Source: Pseudomonas fluorescens
GTDB taxonomy: Bacteria > Pseudomonadota > Gammaproteobacteria > Pseudomonadales > Pseudomonadaceae
Assembly (NCBI RefSeq): GCF_002837185.1
Contig: NZ_KZ478012.1
Location: 1-64,000, forward strand
Direction of reading: 5' to 3'
DNA: 64,000 nucleotides
Shown in pieces: positions 8,627 to 17,383 of the stretch; position 1 is the first letter of the stretch; each line of letters starts with the position of its first letter. The translations under genes and the position numbers were made by a program. The notes under the pieces were generated by a model. It saw nothing but the letters and a program-made list of their open reading frames with translations, did no database searches and was not told the DNA's origin.

Positions 8627-10576
8627 CTACCCGGCATTTGCCGGCTTTTTTGCCCGCTTGGGGTTGGCCGCCGTCTTGCGTGGCGCGCTCTTGCGTTTGG
8701 TTTTCCACGCCGCCGCGCCTTTGCTTGCCGGGCTGGCGGGGGCGGTAATGGTCATGCGCATGCCATTGCAGCGAGCCACCTGCTTGCTCATCCACGCCGC
8801 TTGTTTGGCGACGAACTCTTCCAGACTCATTTCGCCACTTTGCACCATATCCAGCGCCTGCTCCCAGATGGCGGTGGTGCCGGGGTCGGCAATGGCGCGA
8901 GGCACTGCGTCAATCAGGCTGAAAGCCGCTGCGGTGGCTGACAGTGCCTTGCCGTTCTTCACCAGGTAACCGCGGTCCAGCAGGCCCTGGATAATCCCCG
9001 CGCGGGTGGCTTCGGTACCAATGCCGGTGGTGTCCTTGAGCTTCTGCTTGAGCAGCGGATCCTCCACCAGCTTGGCGACGTTTTTCATCGCTTTGATCAG
9101 GTCGCCTTCAGTGAAAGGCTTGGGAGGTTGGGTCCACAGGTCCTTCAGGTTGACCTTGGCCACCGCGCAGTCCTGGCCTTGCACCAGCATCGGCAAGGCT
9201 TGAGGAGCAGGGGTGTCCCGGCCTTTGGCGGGGGCAAGGGCTTCGGGCAATGCGCGTTTCCAGCCCGGTTCGATGATGACTTTGCCCACTGCACGTAACG
9301 CCTGGCCTGCACAGTCGAAGTCCGCCTGGGTACGGTCGTATTCATGGTTGGGCAGAAATTGCGCCAGGTAGCGTGCGCGTATCAGCGTGTAGACCGCGCG
9401 GTGCTTGCCGGTGAGTTGCCCGACGTCCTTGCCGGCCCCGGTGGGGATAATGCCGTGGTGGGCGCTGACCTTGGCGTCGTTCCAGGCGCGTGAGCGTCGA
9501 TTGGGGTCTATGTAGACCATCAGATCGCCTACGGCCGGATCCGCGCGGCCGAGTGCGGCGAGAATCTTCGGCGCTTCACTGTGCTGGCTCAGCGGCAGGT
9601 AGCCGCAATCGCTGCGCGGGTAGGTGATGACCTTGTGGGTTTCGTAGAGCGATTGGGCGATATCGAGCGTTTCCTGGGCGCCGAGGCCGAGCTTTTTGGA
9701 GCAGATTTCCTGCAGGGTGCCGAGGTCGAAGGGCAGGGGGGCGACCTCACGCATGCGCTCGGTGCGCAGCTTTGCCAGTCGCGCGTCGGCCGCCAGGCTC
9801 ATGGCGTCGGCGGCGTCCCGGGCCAGTTGCGGGTTGAGGCAACGGCCCTGGTCATCGCAGGCATCGTCGGCGGCGCGCCATTGGGCGGTGAAAGTCATGC
9901 GTTCGTGGCGCAGGTCCACATCGATAGCCCAATACGCCACCGGGATGAAATCGGCGATGCTGCGGTCACGGTCGACCACCAGGCGCAGGGTTGGGGTTTG
10001 CACGCGGCCTACCGGCAATACCCCCTGATAGCCGGATTGACGTCCGAGCAACGTAAACAAGCGGCTCATGTTCATGCCGATCAGCCAGTCGGCACGTGAG
10101 CGGCCCAGGGCCGAGTGGTACAGGTTGAAGGTTTGCGCCCCGGGCTTGAGTGCGGCCAGCGCCTTGCGGATGGAGGCATCATCCAGCGCAGACAGCCACA
10201 ACCGCTGGATCGGCCCTCGATAACGGCAATGTTCCACCAGTTCACGGGCGATCATTTCACCCTCGCGGTCGGCATCGGTCGCGATCACCAGTTCCCCGGC
10301 TTCTCCCAGCAGGCGCTTGACCACCTTGAACTGGCTGGCAGTTCTGGGCTTGACCTGCATCTTCCATTTTTCCGGGACGATCGGCAGGTCGGTGAGCACC
10401 CAGCGTTTGTACTTGGCGTCATAAGCGTCAGGCGGGGCGGTTTCCAGCAGGTGGCCGATGCACCAGGTGACTGTGACCCCGTTGCCCAGCCAGCATCCAT
10501 CGCCCCGGCGACTGGCGCCGAGCACGGCCGCGATGTCCTTGGCCTGGGAGGGTTTTTCACAGAGGTACAGCTGCAT
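8627..10576 (-). CDS. topB: DNA topoisomerase III
   Basis: This type IA topoisomerase of 649 residues cuts one strand through a 5'-phosphotyrosine. The Toprim domain is N-terminal (LYLCEKPSQAKDIAAVLGA, then VIATDADREGEMIARELVEH with the metal-binding DxD). The cleavage-domain tyrosine is in VITYPRSDCGYL, and the C terminus is a basic Lys/Arg/Ala/Pro tail. There are no zinc-finger cysteines, which separates it from topoisomerase I. I chose the ATG at 10576 (MQLYLCEKPSQ), where homologues start; a GTG nine bases earlier is possible. Substrates are single-stranded regions and precatenanes at forks. Upstream lies a GCTTCAA heptamer array, about 100 bases from the start. Confidence 0.94.
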   Translation of the reverse strand: MQLYLCEKPSQAKDIAAVLGASRRGDGCWLGNGVTVTWCIGHLLETAPPDAYDAKYKRWVLTDLPIVPEKWKMQVKPRTASQFKVVKRLLGEAGELVIATDADREGEMIARELVEHCRYRGPIQRLWLSALDDASIRKALAALKPGAQTFNLYHSALGRSRADWLIGMNMSRLFTLLGRQSGYQGVLPVGRVQTPTLRLVVDRDRSIADFIPVAYWAIDVDLRHERMTFTAQWRAADDACDDQGRCLNPQLARDAADAMSLAADARLAKLRTERMREVAPLPFDLGTLQEICSKKLGLGAQETLDIAQSLYETHKVITYPRSDCGYLPLSQHSEAPKILAALGRADPAVGDLMVYIDPNRRSRAWNDAKVSAHHGIIPTGAGKDVGQLTGKHRAVYTLIRARYLAQFLPNHEYDRTQADFDCAGQALRAVGKVIIEPGWKRALPEALAPAKGRDTPAPQALPMLVQGQDCAVAKVNLKDLWTQPPKPFTEGDLIKAMKNVAKLVEDPLLKQKLKDTTGIGTEATRAGIIQGLLDRGYLVKNGKALSATAAAFSLIDAVPRAIADPGTTAIWEQALDMVQSGEMSLEEFVAKQAAWMSKQVARCNGMRMTITAPASPASKGAAAWKTKRKSAPRKTAANPKRAKKPANAG

Positions 10577-10680
10577 GGTCATCACATCGTATCGGGTTGA
10601 TGCCTTGCAGGATGCTTAGTCGGAGAGAAATGAGCAACTGTTATCTGTATGGATGTACAGCTGAAAGTTTCAGGCTGGAA

Positions 10681-10778
10681 GCTTCAAGCTTCAAGCTTCA
10701 AGCTTCAAGCTGCGAGCTTCAAGCTTCAAGCTTCAAGCTTCAAGCTTCAAGCTTCAAGCTTCAAGCTTCAAGCTGCAA
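10681..10778. repeat. Array of 14 GCTTCAA heptamers
   Basis: Fourteen tandem 7-base units lie head to tail. Twelve are exactly GCTTCAA; unit 5 is GCTGCGA and unit 14 is GCTGCAA. The flank up to about 10845 continues with looser TGCAGCTTGCAGCTCAC-like copies. Related single motifs (CAAGCCGCAAGCTTCAAG) occur at 5297-5340, so this looks like a locally expanded version of a dispersed extragenic sequence. It separates the topB start from the 3' end of the transporter gene. Uninterrupted short repeats of this kind change copy number by slippage. Confidence 0.93.
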
Positions 10779-10852
10779 GCCAAGCTGATCAGCTTTTACT
10801 TGCAGCTTGCAGCTCACAGCTTGCAGCTCACCGCTTGCAGCCCACCGCTCAC

Positions 10853-12475
10853 TCAACCCCTATCAATATCCACATGCCGCGTTTCTTTAAGACAGAACAG
10901 CCCGACGATCAGGCTCACACCGGTCACCACCACCGGGTACCACAAACCATAGAAGATATCCCCGGTGTACACCACCAGGGCAAACGACACGGTCGGCAGG
11001 AACCCGCCGAACCAGCCGTTACCGATGTGGTAGGGCAACGACATCGAGGTGTAGCGGATGCGGGTCGGGAACAGCTCCACCATCAGTGCCGCCAAGGGGC
11101 CGTAGCACATGGCTGCGATCAGGATCAGTGCCACGATCAGCACCACCACCATCACCTTGTTGACCTGGGCCATGTCCGCCGAGCTCGGGTAGCCGGCCAA
11201 CGTCACCGCGCCGCGCAATGCCGCTTCGTCAAAGCCATCGATACGTACGTCGCCCACGCTGACTTGCACCGGCGCGCCGGCTGGGGCGGCGACGCTGCTG
11301 TAGGGCAGGCCTTGCTTGACCAGAAAGGTCTTGACCTTGTCGCACGGGCTGTCAAAGCGCGCTTTGCCCACCGGGTCGAATTGGAAGGTGCAGGTGGCCG
11401 GGTCGGCTTGCACGGTAATCGGTGCTTGCCGACTGGCCTGGTCCATCGCCGGGTTGGTGTAGTGCGCCAGGCCCTTGAAAATCGGGAAATACAACACGGT
11501 CGCCAGCAGCAGGCCAAGCATCAGCACCGGCTTGCGCCCGACCTTGTCCGACAGCCAACCAAACAGGATGAAGAACGGCGCGCCAATCACCACGCTGATG
11601 ATCAGCAACATGTTGGCCAGGGCCGGGTCCATCTTCAGGAACTGAGTGAGGAAGAACAGCACGTAAAACTGCGCCGCATAAAAGGTCACCGCCTGCCCAC
11701 CGTTGATGCTGAACAGCGCGATCAGTACGACCTTGAGGTTTTCCCACTTACCGAACGACTCGCGGATCGGCGCCTTGCTGACCTTGCCTTCCTCTTTCAT
11801 TTTCAGGAACGCTGGCGATTCGTGCAGGCTCATGCGAATCCAGGTGGAGATGCCCAGCAACACGATGGAGAACAGGAACGGAATGCGCCAGCCCCACACC
11901 TCGAACTGGTCGCCGGTGAAGTAACGGCAGGCCAATACCACCAGCAACGACAGCAACAGGCCGAGGGTGGCGGTGGATTGAATCCAGCTGGTGTGCAAGC
12001 CACGTTTGCCGGCAGGCGCATGCTCGGCCACATACGTGGCGGCGCCACCGTATTCACCGCCCAGCGCCAGGCCTTGCAGCATGCGCAGCACGATCAGAAT
12101 GATCGGCGCAGCGATGCCGATGCTGGCGTAGGTCGGCAACAGGCCCACGCAAAAGGTTGCTACGCCCATCAGAATGATGGTGACGAGGAAAGTGTACTTA
12201 CGCCCGATCATGTCGCCCAGGCGGCCGAATACCAGCGCGCCGAACGGCCGCACCACGAAGCCTGCGGCGAACGCCATCAGCGCGAAGATAAACGCCGTGG
12301 TGTCGTTGACCCCGGCAAAGAACTGTTTGCTGATCACCGCGGCGAGAGCGCCGTAGAGGAAGAAGTCATACCATTCGAAAACCGTCCCGAGGGACGAGGC
12401 AAAAATGACTTTCTTCGAGTCGTTGCCGGTGCTCGCATCCATCGCCGAGCCCAGAGGTTGAGCATGTTCTGACAT
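10853..12475 (-). CDS. MHS-family (MFS) metabolite:H+ symporter
   Basis: A 540-residue, 12-helix transporter. The N terminus shows the metabolite:H+ symporter signature SLGTVFEWYDFFLYGALA, then RPFGALVFGRLGDMIGRKYT (loop 2-3 MFS motif) and LQGLALGGEYGGAATYVAEH. An 80-residue soluble insertion between the central helices contains two Cys residues (CTFQFDPVGK and SPCDKVKTF), so it is about 100 residues longer than the simplest members. The ATG at 12475 has GAGGGTTACCCG upstream. It follows the GMC oxidoreductase by 65 bases on the same strand, so the likely job is uptake of that enzyme's substrate or a related organic acid, betaine or alcohol. The substrate cannot be read from sequence. Confidence 0.88.
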   Translation of the reverse strand: MSEHAQPLGSAMDASTGNDSKKVIFASSLGTVFEWYDFFLYGALAAVISKQFFAGVNDTTAFIFALMAFAAGFVVRPFGALVFGRLGDMIGRKYTFLVTIILMGVATFCVGLLPTYASIGIAAPIILIVLRMLQGLALGGEYGGAATYVAEHAPAGKRGLHTSWIQSTATLGLLLSLLVVLACRYFTGDQFEVWGWRIPFLFSIVLLGISTWIRMSLHESPAFLKMKEEGKVSKAPIRESFGKWENLKVVLIALFSINGGQAVTFYAAQFYVLFFLTQFLKMDPALANMLLIISVVIGAPFFILFGWLSDKVGRKPVLMLGLLLATVLYFPIFKGLAHYTNPAMDQASRQAPITVQADPATCTFQFDPVGKARFDSPCDKVKTFLVKQGLPYSSVAAPAGAPVQVSVGDVRIDGFDEAALRGAVTLAGYPSSADMAQVNKVMVVVLIVALILIAAMCYGPLAALMVELFPTRIRYTSMSLPYHIGNGWFGGFLPTVSFALVVYTGDIFYGLWYPVVVTGVSLIVGLFCLKETRHVDIDRG

Positions 12476-12540
12476 CGGGTAACCCTCACAGTGATTATTT
12501 ATTGTTGTTCCACTGTCGGCGCCAGGTGCGGCGCCGCTGT

Positions 12541-14187
12541 TCAGATTGCGTGAACCAGTTCTCTCTCCGGGGCGAGGCTCCTTGTGTTCGGTGAAAGGAT
12601 CAACTGCGCGGCCTTCTCGGCGATCATCAGCGTCGGTGAACAAGTGTTGCCCGAGGTAATGCGCGGCATGATCGAGGCATCGGCGATGCGCAGGCCCGGC
12701 ACGCCATGCACGCGCAGCTGTGCGTCGACCACGGCGTCCCTGTCATCGCCCATACGGCAGGTGCCTACCGGATGGAAGATGGTGGTGCCGATACGCGCCG
12801 CGGCTTCGTGCAGTTGCTCTTCGGTTTGCAGAGCGTCACCGGGCAGGTATTCAACCGGCTTGAACCGGCTCAGGGCTGGAGCGGCCACGATTCGCCTTGT
12901 CAGGCGAATGGCGTCGGCGGCCACGCGCAGGTCTTCGGGGTGGCTGAGGTAGTTGGGCTGGATCAGCGGTGCGTCTGCCGGGTTGGCCGAGCGGATATCG
13001 ATTCGCCCGCGGCTGTGTGGGCGCAGGTCGCAGACCGAGGCGGTAAAGGCCGGGAACGCATGCAACGGTTCGCCAAAGCGCTCCAGGGACAACGGCTGCA
13101 CATGGTATTGAAGGTTGGCCGAGGTCTGCTCCGGGCCGGAGCGGGCAAACGCGCCAAGCTGGCTGGGCGCCATCGACAGCGGCCCGCTGCGGTCATACAG
13201 GTAGCGCAGGCCCATGCCCATCTTGCCCCATACGGTGCCGGCGATCTGGTTCAGGGTGCGCGCGTTTTCCAGCTTGTAGATCAGGCGCAGTTGCAGGTGG
13301 TCCTGCAGGTTGCCCCCCACGCCCGGCAGTTCATGCACCACGTCGATGCCCGCCGGTTTGAGCACATGGGCCGGGCCGATGCCTGAGCGTTGCAGGATGC
13401 CTGGCGAGCCGACGGCACCGGCGCACAGCACGATTTCCCTGCAGGCTTTCCAGCTCAGTTGCTGGCCGTGCCGGCGCCCGATCACTTGGGAGGCGCGGCC
13501 GTTTTCCAGCACCACGCGGTCGACCTCCACCTCGGTCAATACGGTCAGGTTGGGCCGTTGGCGGACCGGTTTGAGAAACGCCTTGGCCGCATTCCAGCGC
13601 ACCCCGGCCTTCTGGTTGACCTGGAAATAACCGCAACCTTCGTTATCGCCCTGATTGAAATCGCTGACGTTGGCGATGCCGCTCTGCTGTGCTGCGTCGC
13701 GAAACGCATCCAGGATGGGCCAGTGCAGGCGCTGCTGCTCGACGCGCCATTCGCCGCCGTCGCTGTGGAACGGCGAATCGCCGGCGAAATGGTTTTCGCT
13801 GTGCTTGAACAGCGGCAATACGTCTTTCCAGGCCCAGCCCGGGTTGCCTTGCGCCGCCCAGCCATCATAGTCCCGGGCCTGGCCGCGCATATAGATCATG
13901 CCGTTGATGGACGAGCAACCGCCCAGTACCTTGCCGCGCGGGTAGCTCAGGGCGCGACCTTGCAGACCGGCCTGGGCTTGGGTCTTGAAGCACCAGTCGG
14001 TGCGTGGGTTGCCGATGCAGAACAGGTAGCCGACCGGAATATGAATCCAGGCGTAGTTATCGCGACCACCGGCTTCCAGCAGCAGGACGCGATGGGCCGG
14101 GTTGGCGGACAGGCGATTGGCCAGCAAGCAGCCGGCGGGGCCGGCGCCGACGATCACATAATCGTATTCAGCAGTTGCAATGGGCAT
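12541..14187 (-). CDS. GMC-family FAD-dependent alcohol dehydrogenase (choline dehydrogenase-like)
   Basis: This 548-residue enzyme has the N-terminal ADP-binding fold YDYVIVGAGPAGCLLANRLS, both GMC signatures (around residue 83, YPRGKVLGGCSSINGMIYMR, and around residue 250, GAVGSPGILQRSGIG), and the C-terminal catalytic His region FHPVGTCRMG followed by LRIADASIMPRITSGNT. It oxidises a primary alcohol to an aldehyde using FAD. The family includes BetA, but the neighbours are a transporter and a LysR gene, not betB or betI, so choline is only one candidate among many alcohols. It is first in an operon with the MHS transporter and divergent from the LysR gene at 14317. Confidence 0.88.
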   Translation of the reverse strand: MPIATAEYDYVIVGAGPAGCLLANRLSANPAHRVLLLEAGGRDNYAWIHIPVGYLFCIGNPRTDWCFKTQAQAGLQGRALSYPRGKVLGGCSSINGMIYMRGQARDYDGWAAQGNPGWAWKDVLPLFKHSENHFAGDSPFHSDGGEWRVEQQRLHWPILDAFRDAAQQSGIANVSDFNQGDNEGCGYFQVNQKAGVRWNAAKAFLKPVRQRPNLTVLTEVEVDRVVLENGRASQVIGRRHGQQLSWKACREIVLCAGAVGSPGILQRSGIGPAHVLKPAGIDVVHELPGVGGNLQDHLQLRLIYKLENARTLNQIAGTVWGKMGMGLRYLYDRSGPLSMAPSQLGAFARSGPEQTSANLQYHVQPLSLERFGEPLHAFPAFTASVCDLRPHSRGRIDIRSANPADAPLIQPNYLSHPEDLRVAADAIRLTRRIVAAPALSRFKPVEYLPGDALQTEEQLHEAAARIGTTIFHPVGTCRMGDDRDAVVDAQLRVHGVPGLRIADASIMPRITSGNTCSPTLMIAEKAAQLILSPNTRSLAPERELVHAI

Positions 14188-14227
14188 CTGGGGCCTCGCT
14201 TGTTTTTCTTATTGGTTCCATCCTAGT

Positions 14228-14258
14228 TGTTAGTTTTCGTCTTAAAAATGTTAGTTTT
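14228..14258. promoter_or_regulatory. Direct repeats in the LysR/GMC divergent promoter
   Basis: TGTTAGTTTT occurs at 14228-14237 and again at 14249-14258, exactly 21 bases apart, that is two helical turns on the same face of DNA. The pair is centred in the 129-base interval between the GMC gene and its divergent LysR gene, where LysR tetramers usually bind. The repeats are plain in the sequence; their role is inferred. Confidence 0.5.
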
Positions 14259-14316
14259 TGCCCAGCTGCTGTGCGTTTTTAAACAGCGCTGCCTGCGCGT
14301 GCGCAATGGAGGCGAT

Positions 14317-15207
14317 ATGTTTGACTGGAATGACCTGCGGTTTTTTCTCGAGTTGCAGCGCAGCGGCCGCCTGCTCACCGCCGCGCAACGGTTGAAAACC
14401 ACGCATGCCACGGTGGCCCGGCATATCGAGGCCATCGAAAAAAGCCTTGGTACGGCGCTGTTCGTGCAGCACGCCCACGGTTACGAGCTGACGCCGTCCG
14501 GCGAAGCCCTGCTCAAACATGCCGAAGCCATGGAAAACGTGGCGCTGTTGGCTGAAGACGAACTCACACACGCGGCGGCGCCCCTGGGCAAGATTCGTCT
14601 CGGTGTGGCGGAGGGCCTGGGGGTGATGTTCCTCGCCGGGCACATGGGCGAGCTGTTTGAACGTTATCCCGGCCTGGAAGTGGAATTGGTCGCGGTGCCG
14701 CGCTTTGTCAGCATCCTCAACCGCGAAGCGGAAATCAGCATTCACCTGGAACGCCCCAGCGTCGATCAGTTGGTCACCCGTAAACTCACCGATTACCGCC
14801 TGGCGCTGTATGCCAGCCGCACTTATCTTGCGCGTCATCCGCCGATTGAAAAACGCGAAGACCTCGCGGCCCATGCGTGGATCGATTACGTCGACGACCT
14901 GCTGTTCAGCCAGGAGCTGAAATTGCTCAGCAGCTTTTGTCGCAGTCCCAAGGTGGTCTTTCACAGCACCAGCGTGATTGCCCAGCACCAGGCCGCGCGG
15001 TCTGGCTTGGGGATTGCGGTATTACCCTGTTTCATGGCGGCGGGCGATGCGCAGTTGGTGCCGTTGTTGCCGGGGGAGAGCATCCAGCGCAGTTATTGGA
15101 TCAGTTCGCGGCGGGAGTTGCACAAGTCGGTGCGGTTGCGGGTGTTGTGGGATTATGTGGTGGAGTTGTGCGCGCGGGAGCAGAGCCTGCTGCTGGGCGA
15201 AAGCTGA
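14317..15207 (+). CDS. LysR-type regulator divergent from the GMC operon
   Basis: A 296-residue LysR protein: winged helix MFDWNDLRFFLELQRSGRLL with recognition segment THATVARHIEAIEKSLG, then a co-inducer domain from about residue 90 (GKIRLGVAEGLGVMFLAGHM). The ATG at 14317 has ATGGAGGCGAT upstream, which is better than the farther upstream in-frame start. Early residues (FDWNDLRFFL) resemble regulators of single-target divergent operons. It probably controls the oxidoreductase/transporter operon through the repeats at 14228-14258. A REPIN follows its stop. Confidence 0.87.
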   Translation: MFDWNDLRFFLELQRSGRLLTAAQRLKTTHATVARHIEAIEKSLGTALFVQHAHGYELTPSGEALLKHAEAMENVALLAEDELTHAAAPLGKIRLGVAEGLGVMFLAGHMGELFERYPGLEVELVAVPRFVSILNREAEISIHLERPSVDQLVTRKLTDYRLALYASRTYLARHPPIEKREDLAAHAWIDYVDDLLFSQELKLLSSFCRSPKVVFHSTSVIAQHQAARSGLGIAVLPCFMAAGDAQLVPLLPGESIQRSYWISSRRELHKSVRLRVLWDYVVELCAREQSLLLGES

Positions 15208-15228
15208 CTGACGAAACCGAATCAAACT

Positions 15229-15316
15229 GTGGGAGGGGGCTTGCCCCCGATAGCAGTAGTCCAGTCATAGTTGCATTGACTGATACAAAGCTATCGGGGG
15301 CAAGCCCCCTCACACA
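15229..15316. repeat. REPIN (inverted REP pair)
   Basis: TGTGGGAGGGGGCTTGCCCC at 15229-15248 and its complement ending in GCCCCCTCACACA at 15316 flank a 35-base centre, with GATAG/CTATC included in the arms. This is the typical paired extragenic palindrome. It lies between the convergent LysR and DUF3857 genes and may end both transcripts. Confidence 0.9.
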
Positions 15317-15344
15317 TTTTAACCCTGCTGTGTCAGGCAGAAAT

Positions 15345-17204
15345 TTAGAGCTTCACCACCTGATGCACCTGCTCGGCACAGGCGCGTGCTTCATCAATCA
15401 TCTTGCCGAACGCATCGCTGGCCACTTCATCATGGGTCAACCAACGCTTTTTCTGGCTGAGGCGATAATGATAGCGCAGCGTGCCATCCTCCAGTTTTCC
15501 GTCCAGGTCCAGGTCGTACCAAGGCGAGCGTACTGCGCAGCCGGGGATAGCTTTTTCCATCTTCGCGCCTGTCAGGGTATAGGTGTAGTCATAGGTTTCA
15601 GGGTTGCCCAGATAGAGGTCGGCCTGTTGTCCCTGACGACGGTAATTGATGTAACCCTCCCAGCGATCTTGCAATGACGGATCGGTGTAGACGTAATCAT
15701 TGCCCAGCTTTTCCAGGGCGCGCTGATCGTTCATCCGTGCGCTGACGCTGTAGCCGTCGTGCACCACAAATGCGCTGGGTGGGCGGGTGATCCGGCAGTC
15801 GCTGATGTCGTTGCCGAAGTTGGCGCAGATGTTCTGGTCGGTCGCGGTGCTGCCTTGCTGACGGTCGGCGACGCTCAGTTGCATCAGCGGCAGGCGGCTG
15901 AAGGTGATGGTGGCCTCGACCGCGCCATCGCCTTGCTTGCCGAACTGCACGTGTTTGTCCAGGCGCACCGCAACTTCGGGGCGTTCCAGCGCAATATGTT
16001 CTTCGCGCACCTGGCTCTGGGCATCGATGACCAGCACCCAGCGATCCTGGATATCGGGCATGGTCTGGCCCGGCGCAAAGACGGGGTTGGTCGGGTCGAG
16101 CCACCACACCTGGCCGTTCACTTCGGCGCGCACGATGGCGTGATTGGGCGCCTGGGTGCCCGGAATCAGCAAGGTTTGCGCCGCATCGCCGCGGCTGACC
16201 CATGCCGTTTCGGCCTTGATGCCGGTTGCCTTGAGCATCGCTGTCAGCAGGATCGCCAGGTCCTTGCAATCGCCATAACCATGTTCCTCGATTTCCATCA
16301 GGTTGAACGGCACATAGCCGCGCTCGGTGGCGCGCCAATCGCCCAGGTAACGGTAGTGATCGTTGATGTGCTGCATCAGCGCGGCGACTCGCTCCGCCGG
16401 GGCCAACCGACTGGCAGCGGCCACGGCGGCAGCGGCGTGTGCCGGCAGGCGGGCGCCGAGTATCTGGTTGTAGCGCTGGGCCAGGTCGCCGAAATAGGCC
16501 TGGCGCTCCAGGGCGCTGCCCAGCTCCAGGCGCGGGATGCCCAGCAGTGCTGCGTTGGACGGTTCATTGATGTAGTTGAGGTACACCGGTTGCTTTTGCA
16601 TCACGTCCAGCGTCTTGCCATTGGCCGAAAGCGTCACGTTGAAATCATCGAACAGCTCACTGCGCCACTGGATCGGCCGCTCGGCGGTGAAGCGTGCCTT
16701 GAAGCGGTCACGGCGGGCCGCGCTGACGCCGAACTTGAGCACGTAGTGGAACTGGGACATCAGCGGCTTGGCGGCATAGTGCTCGCGTACGGTGTAACGG
16801 ATGTGCGTGCCCACCCGCAGGTTCGGAAAAGCCAGGGAGGTTTGCTGGTCACGGCTGAAGCCCTGATCCGGATTGGGCGCCGTACGCGTGTCGATTTGCG
16901 TGGCGGCGAGGGCGACCGGTTTGGCGCCAGGTTGGGTGGTTTGCGCGCTGATCACTTCAAACCTGTCGCCTTCGGAATAATTGAAGTCGATGCGCGAGAG
17001 CATTTCGCGGCCGTTGGGTGTGAGGATCGTGTAGTGGTAGGTGGTGGTGCAATCGGTGCTGGCATCGCGATTGAAGTGGCAGTGCAATTCGGTATCGCTG
17101 GCCAGCGGGGCTTCGGCGATGGGTTGCAGGGCTGCGCAGACGGTATGGGAAACCAGCCCCAGACTCATGGCAATCAAAGGGCGGTGAAACGAAAAACGGT
17201 ACAT
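15345..17204 (-). CDS. Exported DUF3857/transglutaminase-like protein
   Basis: A 619-residue protein with a signal peptide (MYRFSFHRPLIAMSLGLVSH, cleaved near CAA), a DUF3857 domain (about residues 40-210) and a transglutaminase-like domain. The triad residues appear in order: Cys in EEHGYGDCKDLAILLTAML, His in QAPNHAIVRAEV and Asp in VWWLDPTNPVF. The start at 17204 has CGAGGCGCCC upstream; a longer frame lacks a site. Proteins of this type are periplasmic and may process or cross-link peptides, but no substrate is known. It stands alone with REP DNA on one side. Confidence 0.85.
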   Translation of the reverse strand: MYRFSFHRPLIAMSLGLVSHTVCAALQPIAEAPLASDTELHCHFNRDASTDCTTTYHYTILTPNGREMLSRIDFNYSEGDRFEVISAQTTQPGAKPVALAATQIDTRTAPNPDQGFSRDQQTSLAFPNLRVGTHIRYTVREHYAAKPLMSQFHYVLKFGVSAARRDRFKARFTAERPIQWRSELFDDFNVTLSANGKTLDVMQKQPVYLNYINEPSNAALLGIPRLELGSALERQAYFGDLAQRYNQILGARLPAHAAAAVAAASRLAPAERVAALMQHINDHYRYLGDWRATERGYVPFNLMEIEEHGYGDCKDLAILLTAMLKATGIKAETAWVSRGDAAQTLLIPGTQAPNHAIVRAEVNGQVWWLDPTNPVFAPGQTMPDIQDRWVLVIDAQSQVREEHIALERPEVAVRLDKHVQFGKQGDGAVEATITFSRLPLMQLSVADRQQGSTATDQNICANFGNDISDCRITRPPSAFVVHDGYSVSARMNDQRALEKLGNDYVYTDPSLQDRWEGYINYRRQGQQADLYLGNPETYDYTYTLTGAKMEKAIPGCAVRSPWYDLDLDGKLEDGTLRYHYRLSQKKRWLTHDEVASDAFGKMIDEARACAEQVHQVVKL

Positions 17205-17383
17205 GGGCGCCTCGGGTGACACATTGAAACAACTACCCGACGGGTAGTGAGAAGGCGCCGGATGATAATCGCTCTCAACGGACAAGGCCAGGATTGTTCG
17301 ACAATATTTTTGCCTGAAAGGCCCGTCCTAGAGCCTTTCTTTGACGTATGTCAGGTCTTTCGCCTGTTGCCCGTGGTCTTTGA

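Noticed and set aside
10681..10778. Possible CRISPR or coding repeat
   Set aside because: Units of seven bases have no spacers, and no frame gives a sensible protein with a start signal.
10649..12472. 607-codon plus-strand open frame opposite the MHS transporter
   Set aside because: It is antisense to a gene with clear family motifs, begins in the heptamer array, is extremely His/Gln/Arg-rich and has no ribosome-binding site.
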